Below, piece by piece: positions 58,290 to 64,000 of a stretch of 64,000 bases of DNA (positions within the stretch are counted from its first letter, which is position 1; each line of letters opens with the position of its first letter). The position numbers and the translations under genes are program-made. Below the pieces are notes generated by a model. It did not search any database. It was not told where the DNA came from and worked only from the letters and a program-made list of their open reading frames with translations. The stretch is from Acanthosoma haemorrhoidale. Lineage: Eukaryota; Arthropoda; Insecta; Hemiptera; Acanthosomatidae. The stretch is from contig OV884009.1 in assembly GCA_930367205.1 (NCBI GenBank), positions 35,287,841-35,351,840 of the forward strand, given 5' to 3'.

Positions 58290-58830
58290 CCTTTTTGATC
58301 AACCTTAAAACTAACTTACATACTAATTCTTAACCTAATTTTTCCCCGAAAGTCTGTTGCCATCGCTGCGGGAGGGGTGGTGGGGTCATAGTGTTAAACA
58401 CTGGGTTTGTCAGGTGCTGCAACGAGTCAAAAAACTTAATACGTATGTCTCCGGTGGATGAACTCGCAACGGGTGCAGGTCAGCGTTTTCAGCCTCTCGA
58501 AAGAGGTATGTCGGACCACTTTTCGCATGATCCCGGATCTGGATCCCGGATCCCAGATCTGATGTCGGATCTGTAAATGTAGGAGACAGAATTTGGCTGT
58601 ATTGTCAGTCAAGTGGGTAAATAGTGGGACACCGTACAGCAGAGCTGGCCGGAGGACACATTTATAAATCATCAATTTGAGACGAAGCGACAGGTGCGTA
58701 AAGTTAGCAAATGCGATAGCCAGTAAGACCTTTGTCGTACTTTTTCTATTTTATTACTAAAATGAGTAGATGCCTATCCATTTTTATACCCAGATAGTGC
58801 ATTGAGAAAGCTGGTGAGCTCTCTTTCCCT
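58150..58830 (-). pseudogene. Jockey-clade ORF2 C-terminus and 3'UTR relic, minus strand (third family)
   Basis: On the minus strand, with frameshifts, the order is YLGIKMDRHLLILV (about 58795), LSLRLKLMIYKCVLRPALLY, GVPLFTHLTDNTAKF, RKVVRHTSFERLKTLT, DSLQHLTNPVFNTMTPPPLP and QRWQQTFGEK. These correspond to the Jockey YLG thumb, the PxxxYG(V)xLW block, and the ending. The downstream UTR near 58290-58270 has GGTGAGCCCCATCCCCTT, the motif of the nested tail at 55110. An extra GATC-rich micro-repeat (58528-58572) interrupts the coding order. It is inactive. Confidence 0.72.
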
Positions 58831-60298
58831 CCTATGCTGTACGATTTTGGCAAGGATTTTTCCCCTTTTGGAGGGAGCTTTTTGTTTCAAAATAAAATAA
58901 ATAATAAACGGCCATTAATCCACCGATTGCACGAGATTCAAAAATAAATATTTTCCATGAAGACACATTTGTGAAATTCGCGAAGGATAGAGGGAATGTT
59001 GATAAGAGAACTATCTGACGTCCCATACGGTGGTACTTCTATTAACATATTCAATTCCATTCGTTCAATCGCCCACTGCAATATTTACTCCGCAATATCA
59101 CATTGTTAATAATAAGCCGCCTCTCGTGGAAATATTCATAGAGTAGGCCCCCCGACGGAAATCAAAGATTGAGCAGGCGGTGCCAGACCACACCACCCCC
59201 CACTGGAGAACACATACCTGGATACCGGGAGCCTTATTATTTAATTAAATGGCTCCAGCTAACACCTACCAGCTTTATTGTTCCCTTGTATAATGAACGC
59301 CTCTATATCATTAGCAGCTCCATTGTCCGTGTGTGGCGATCCCATACATAACCCCCATACATAGAACAGTCCGACTCACCTTTCTGCATTTTACTAACCT
59401 ATTATCTGTTAGATAAACTGCTTATTCCACGAGTCATTGGCCTAACCAGTTTTGTCGTCCTTTCAAATATTTTGTTATAACGTAACGTTTTATAGAGGTG
59501 AATTATATTTGTTTAAGTTTAAAGACTATAAGATATATATTTGAAAAATTACATCCTACTTGTACAGCAATAATAATTTGGATGCAAAAATAAACTACAG
59601 GAGCCCTCCCCCCCCCAAATGAACGCCAGAGGGAAAGAGACCCACAGACGCTCAGGGCATGATGGGGAACGACTAGTTCCAGGAACTAATGACTTACATA
59701 CATATGTACAATAGGCCACGAGGGCACCGCATTTTGAGTGTTACAAGAGGAATGTTTATGTAGACAAGTGTGATAGAATTGTTCAAGAATTATAAGCCAA
59801 AAACCTTTATCAGAAGAAGAGCAGTAATTAACAAAAACAACGCATTTCAAGAACAAATGAATCATTTTAAAAAGCAATGAGCACAGAACGTTTGCGATCC
59901 TTGGATTAATGCCTTTATAAAAAAGGGACCATTTGTGTTGAAGTCTTGAGTGCTGAGCTGGAGCTGTGAAGGGCTTGGGGATAGAATGAGCTACAAGTGA
60001 AATGAATACAAGTTACGTTATAAATACCATCTGTATATCTAGAAAACAATGACGATGTTTTTAAATTCTAAAGAATCGTAAATTTGACACTATAAGTTTG
60101 CTTATGTTAGTTTGTTTCTAAAAGATTTTTTATTATGGTATAGTTATTTACAAGGTATGGCTGTTTCGTTAATTAGTGATAAGTTAAGTGAAATATATTA
60201 CTTTTTATTTACTTCTTGTCTGTTATTGCTTGAAATTATCTGTATATATCATCTAAATTTGGAGGATATGACGAATTAAAAATATGATTATTAACTAT
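58831..60298. other. Unassigned interval with one Jockey UTR scrap
   Basis: About 59600-59665 on the minus strand has CATCATGCCCTGAGCGTCTG, the Jockey cassette motif, preceded by a C-run. The coding part is absent. No host gene was seen. Confidence 0.35.
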
Positions 60299-60890
60299 TG
60301 TCGGGTTGCCACTAGGGGAGTGCCTAATCACTCTAGCCCTAGTGACAAGTGCGGTTTGTTGTAGTTTATAACATGGACCATGTTCCATGTAGGCGTTAAT
60401 ATCTGACTCCATTTTATGATAGGGATGTGTCCCGACAATACATTGTGTTCAGGAAAAGAGGTACAGAGGTTTCATAAAGAATAAGACCAGAGTTCGGGCG
60501 GGAGACCGGCAGCGTAATAGATACAAGTCGTCAGAGGGTCTGCTAGGAGGCTGAGTGACAGGATGACAGACTCATAGGTGCTGCAGAGAGAGTGGACTAG
60601 TAGAAGACTGAGTGGACTTACTTCCAGGGCCCCGGGGCCCTGGCGTAAAGCGACCGAGTGATAGCGGCTGTGGAGATGAGGAGACTGAGAAAGAGTAGTG
60701 GACTGAGTTCCCGGGCCTGGTGGCCCGGGTGTAAAGCGTCCGAGTCAAGGCGGAAAGACTGAGTGGGTTGCAGACTGAGTGGGAGTAGACCTACAAGACC
60801 GAATCTCCTGGTTTAAATACTATTTCCCCTTCCTAGTGGAAAGTGGGGTCGGCTGTAAAATCATATTAAATCAATATAATTCAAACCAAC
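60299..60890 (+). mobile_element. Variant LTR of the TGTCGGG family, 3' end unresolved
   Basis: It starts TGTCGGGTTGCCACTAGGGG. The first 180 bp share the family order: CTCTAGCCCTAGTGAC, ATCTGACTCCATTTTATGAT, GTGTCCCGACAATACATTGT and GTTCAGGAAAAGAGG. The rest is a different interior with repeated GACTGAGTGG units and two GC palindromes. A TATA-like GGTTTAAATACTA is near 60810, parallel to the other copies. I found neither the TACA end nor a matching 5-bp duplication (the 5' flank is ACTAT). Subfamily or recombinant. Confidence 0.62.
60624..60729 (+). repeat. Two GC palindromes inside a repeated block
   Basis: CCAGGGCCCCGGGGCCCTGG (60624-60643) is a perfect 20-bp palindrome. CCCGGGCC-TGGT-GGCCCGGG (60710-60729) is a perfect 8-bp stem. 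Each sits in a copy of a short repeated block (GTGGACT...GTAAAGCG(A/T)CCGAGT). Confidence 0.9.
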
Positions 60891-61742
60891 CAACCAAATA
60901 GAGTTAAAAAAAGATTAGTCACTGCCTCAGGGAAGCAGGGTCACTGGTAAAATGGATGCCGATGACAAATCCATGACAATTGATGACATTACGCAGAAAA
61001 TTATTATAATGTACTTTATAACATAATGTAATGATTAATGATGAAAATACTATTAAATGCTTTACACATGACATAGATATTCTTAATAGAACGCTATGAC
61101 AGCAAATACACTTAACTTTCTCAAAAAAACCACACACACATCTCATTGAACTCTATTGAATATTAGCGTCACCGACATAAAAGAATCCTTAAAATTAGAT
61201 GTACTTCACTTCAGTATTAGAAAAATCAGACTCACTAATCAAAGTATCACAATACTAAAGGACGAGTTAGAAACACTTTAGATTACTACCAAAGTCAGTT
61301 GCTCAATAAAGAATGGAACATTCCATTACACAGTTATGAAAAAAAAGTAACTTTTGGAAATTTGATTTGATAATATATAATAATCTTAATATTTTTTGGT
61401 GTGCTGAAACCGAAAATGAACTTGGCTGCATACCATCACTTACAGCTTGTGTTAAATCTCAGTTAAAGAGAATCGGCCAGTAGTTTTTATTGGTAATATA
61501 TTACTATAAATAGTTTACATAAATCTGCATAAGTTTGCCAGAGTAAAATATTATAAGTACTTTATTTATTTTCATGAAAACACTTTTTTTCTCTTGGAAA
61601 CGTCTACGTGTGAGCTTCCGTATATGTGACTCTTCAGGTGATTTACGCTGTAGCGTCCAGTAGTCCGACATCATATTCACGTTCCACTTCCCCTGAAACC
61701 TTTGATCCATCTCTTGGATATCCCATTGGAACCTTTTCCCTT
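60891..61742. other. AT-rich interval, no gene seen
   Basis: Short frames without domains. It ends at the CCCTT target copy (61738-61742) of the solo LTR. Confidence 0.3.
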
Positions 61743-62612
61743 TGTCGGGTCGTCACGAGGGGGGTGCCTGGTTACCCTATCCCTGGTGATAAAGTGAGGG
61801 TTGTTTGAGTTTACAACCTGGACAATCGTTTCGTGACGGCTTTACTATCTGACTTCATTTTTTGATAGGTATGTGCCCCGACTGTGCACTATGTTCAGGA
61901 GAAGAGGTATAGGGTAGGTAGGTATTTTGCGTGGTCTTGGAATGACCATGAATTCACTCTCGGTATCTGAGGGTTGGTGAAATCCGTCCGGACCCCAAAG
62001 GCGAGTGTGAACCGGAGAGAGGCAGACTGAATTGTCGCGGGAGACACTGTTTGGAACGTTTGCAGGGCCACAACAACCGTTGTCCGCGAGGGAGAGGTCT
62101 CTCCCAACGAGCTGCTAGTTCTAGCGAGGCGAAGGCAGAGAATCCCACTAGGAGAGTGTGGGGTCTGACAACGGCGGACTAAAACATAGCGAGGCGAGGA
62201 GAGAAAGAGATGCAGAGGTTTTTCTTAAAGAAGCAGTCAAGTTTCAGAGTTTCAAGCAGGGTAGCCACGAGCCGGTAGTTGACAGGAGAATGATATACAG
62301 GACCCAAATCGCCGGGCTTAAATACCCAGCTGGCCTTGCCAGTAGCCAATAAGCATCGCCATGGTAGCACCCAATGATGTGGTTTTCCTTTGTTCCCTGA
62401 CAGATCCTGGAAGGGTCTCCCGGCGGTTGGGTCTATATACCTGCTACTGACAGCTTGTGTCCCAGCTCATATAACTAATTGGCTCTCCGCACTTTTTATT
62501 GTTTAACATATTTACAATGATTTATATTTTGGTAATGTTATTTACATTTGTTTACAATATATATACCATATAATATAGGGTGATTTATCGTATGTAGTTA
62601 GCGGTCGCTACA
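61743..62612 (+). mobile_element. Solo LTR with exact 5-bp target duplication
   Basis: The LTR begins TGTCGGGTCGTCACGAGG and ends GTTAGCGGTCGCTACA, with TG...CA termini typical of LTRs. CCCTT flanks it on both sides (61738-61742 and 62613-62617). The 870 bp contain the shared family order (CCCGACTGTGCACTATGTTC, GTCTTGGAATGACCATGAAT, GTCCGGACCCCAAAGGCGAG, GTGGGGTCTGACAACGGCGG) and a TATA-like GGGCTTAAATACCC near 62317. No internal region remains. The frames seen on both strands here are shadows. Confidence 0.95.
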
Positions 62613-62617
62613 CCCTT

Positions 62618-64000
62618 GTTCTTTACTAACGTTCCTTAAGTTTTTCAGAAAATAGTTCACATGTGAGCGTAAGAAGTAAACTTTCATACTCAAGTTGCAA
62701 CCTTGTGTTTGAAAACATGTGTTTCACAATACTCACAGTTGGGATCATTCATGCTCCCAAGGGACTTCTCAAAAACTTTTGTAGAGGAAATAAATATGTA
62801 TTTATGTTTTAAAACCCCATATGTAATCCTTATATCTCATGCTTCATATCCTCTACACCTTCTAAGCATAGCTTTACTTAAATCATCATTTAATTAATCT
62901 TTGTTAGGATTTAACGCCTCAAAATAAATAGTTATTGACGCGGAAATGATATCATCAACAAATAACGTAATTAATGATTATAAACTGTTTCATATATCTT
63001 TTGAATCTTTAATATTACCGTCTGCCCCTGATTATTAATTTGTGGACTTGTATTATAGTTATATGGTCCTATATCTTGTAGTAACTATGCATTATATATT
63101 TTATGTGCTGTGATTTTGTATTCAATTTTTTATCATTTTAAGTCTGTACTTATAAACCATTGCAAAATCGTTGCTTGATACCGACCGGTATGAGTACGTA
63201 GCAAAGAGAAGTACGAAGAAATGACTTTCTGCTTTTTTCAGATATTTATATTATTTGTGACAATCATTTCTATAGTAAATGTTCTGTGAAGTATTTATGT
63301 AGAATATATATGAAAGAAAATAAAGAAACACATTTATTACACCCAGCTGCACTGGAATTTGTGGACCACAGTTGACGAATATGTCCATGTGTCCACTTCA
63401 CGGGACATAGGGAAGCCCGGTTGAGTCCCCTCATCGAGATGGTACTTGCGATCTGGCACCCGATCATAATTATTTTGCATATTCCGGATCATAACAATGG
63501 ATTAAAATGGGGATACCGATATACAGTTAGTTTTGAAAATATTACAGTACCCAAAACGATTGGGTTTTGTTTTGACTATAAAGTAAAGAGGCAGATAGTT
63601 TATTGATATGTAGTATGTAGGTTTGATGATTAACTCTGAACAGGCAATATTTACTCACGGTCAATTATAGGTCGCAAAAATAGGCAAATATAGAAACAGA
63701 ATACATTTTATTAAACTTGAAATCCATGACTCAACAAGTATCTCTTTAAATTATTCAATTTAATTTGTTATTAATGAAAAAAATAAAATGTTTACATAAG
63801 AAACCAAAAAAATTAGTGAACTACTTGTTATTAGATTTACTAGAAATCTTCATTCGCTTAAGCTGGTCTGCAGTGATTATAAAGTTACAAAGTGAAATTT
63901 TCAATACCGAATTTCTCGCTTAATTAATTCAATAAATAGTTTGGAATAACATTCCTCACCTCTAATGGTTATACCCGGACCTTGTTATTTATGGTGTTCC
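62618..64000. other. AT-rich interval to the window end, no gene seen
   Basis: Short chance frames on both strands only. No transposon termini or RNA genes were recognised. Confidence 0.3.

Overview
This window is AT-rich, TE-dense animal (almost certainly insect) nuclear DNA. I cannot name the species. The evidence is that every coding signal I can recognise is transposon-derived: Jockey-clade and LOA/R1-like non-LTR retrotransposons, a Ty3/gypsy relic, a Tc1/mariner-type element and solo LTRs, all in arthropod-typical arrangements. I found no host protein-coding gene, rRNA, canonical tRNA, operon or CRISPR array. Short frames elsewhere lack recognisable domains and behave like chance ORFs in intergenic or intronic DNA.

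Layout. 1-3560: a truncated LTR fragment, a long-arm palindromic repeat, an internally deleted mariner-type element (814-1636) with matching inverted ends, and a decayed Ty3/gypsy pol on the minus strand. 3560-14890: AT-rich sequence with several 5'-truncated Jockey copies. The best of these is 7678-8727, with a near-perfect 11-bp target duplication. 14896-18265: the most intact element, a LOA/R1-like non-LTR retrotransposon on the minus strand with about 1093 uninterrupted codons (partial endonuclease, RT, RNase H, C-terminal zinc finger) and a 20-nt poly(A) tail. 18270-34700: mostly unassigned DNA with an LTR-like copy at 24842, decayed Jockey pieces, a 199-bp tandem repeat (29480-29982) and a long inverted repeat pair (20313-20470 with 32913-33067). 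34717-36027: a 5'-truncated Jockey copy with an exact 10-bp target duplication. 37697-38620: a 54/55-bp minisatellite of 17 units with a five-unit higher-order duplication. 39886-40092: a probable tRNA-derived SINE. 43-53 kb: more Jockey relics. 54570-55697 and 61743-62612: two solo LTRs of one family with exact 5-bp target duplications. The first carries a nested LINE tail whose 5' junction contains an inverted copy of its own target site. 60299-60890: a variant LTR with strong GC palindromes.

The elements do not form a pathway. The region reads as a layered record of insertions: mariner possibly into an older palindromic repeat, a LINE tail into a solo LTR, a Jockey fragment beside another Jockey fragment. 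No undescribed functional system is evident. The most novel-looking items are the higher-order minisatellite, the SINE candidate, the inverted target-site copy at the nested LINE junction, and a 3'-UTR cassette shared by otherwise divergent Jockey families.
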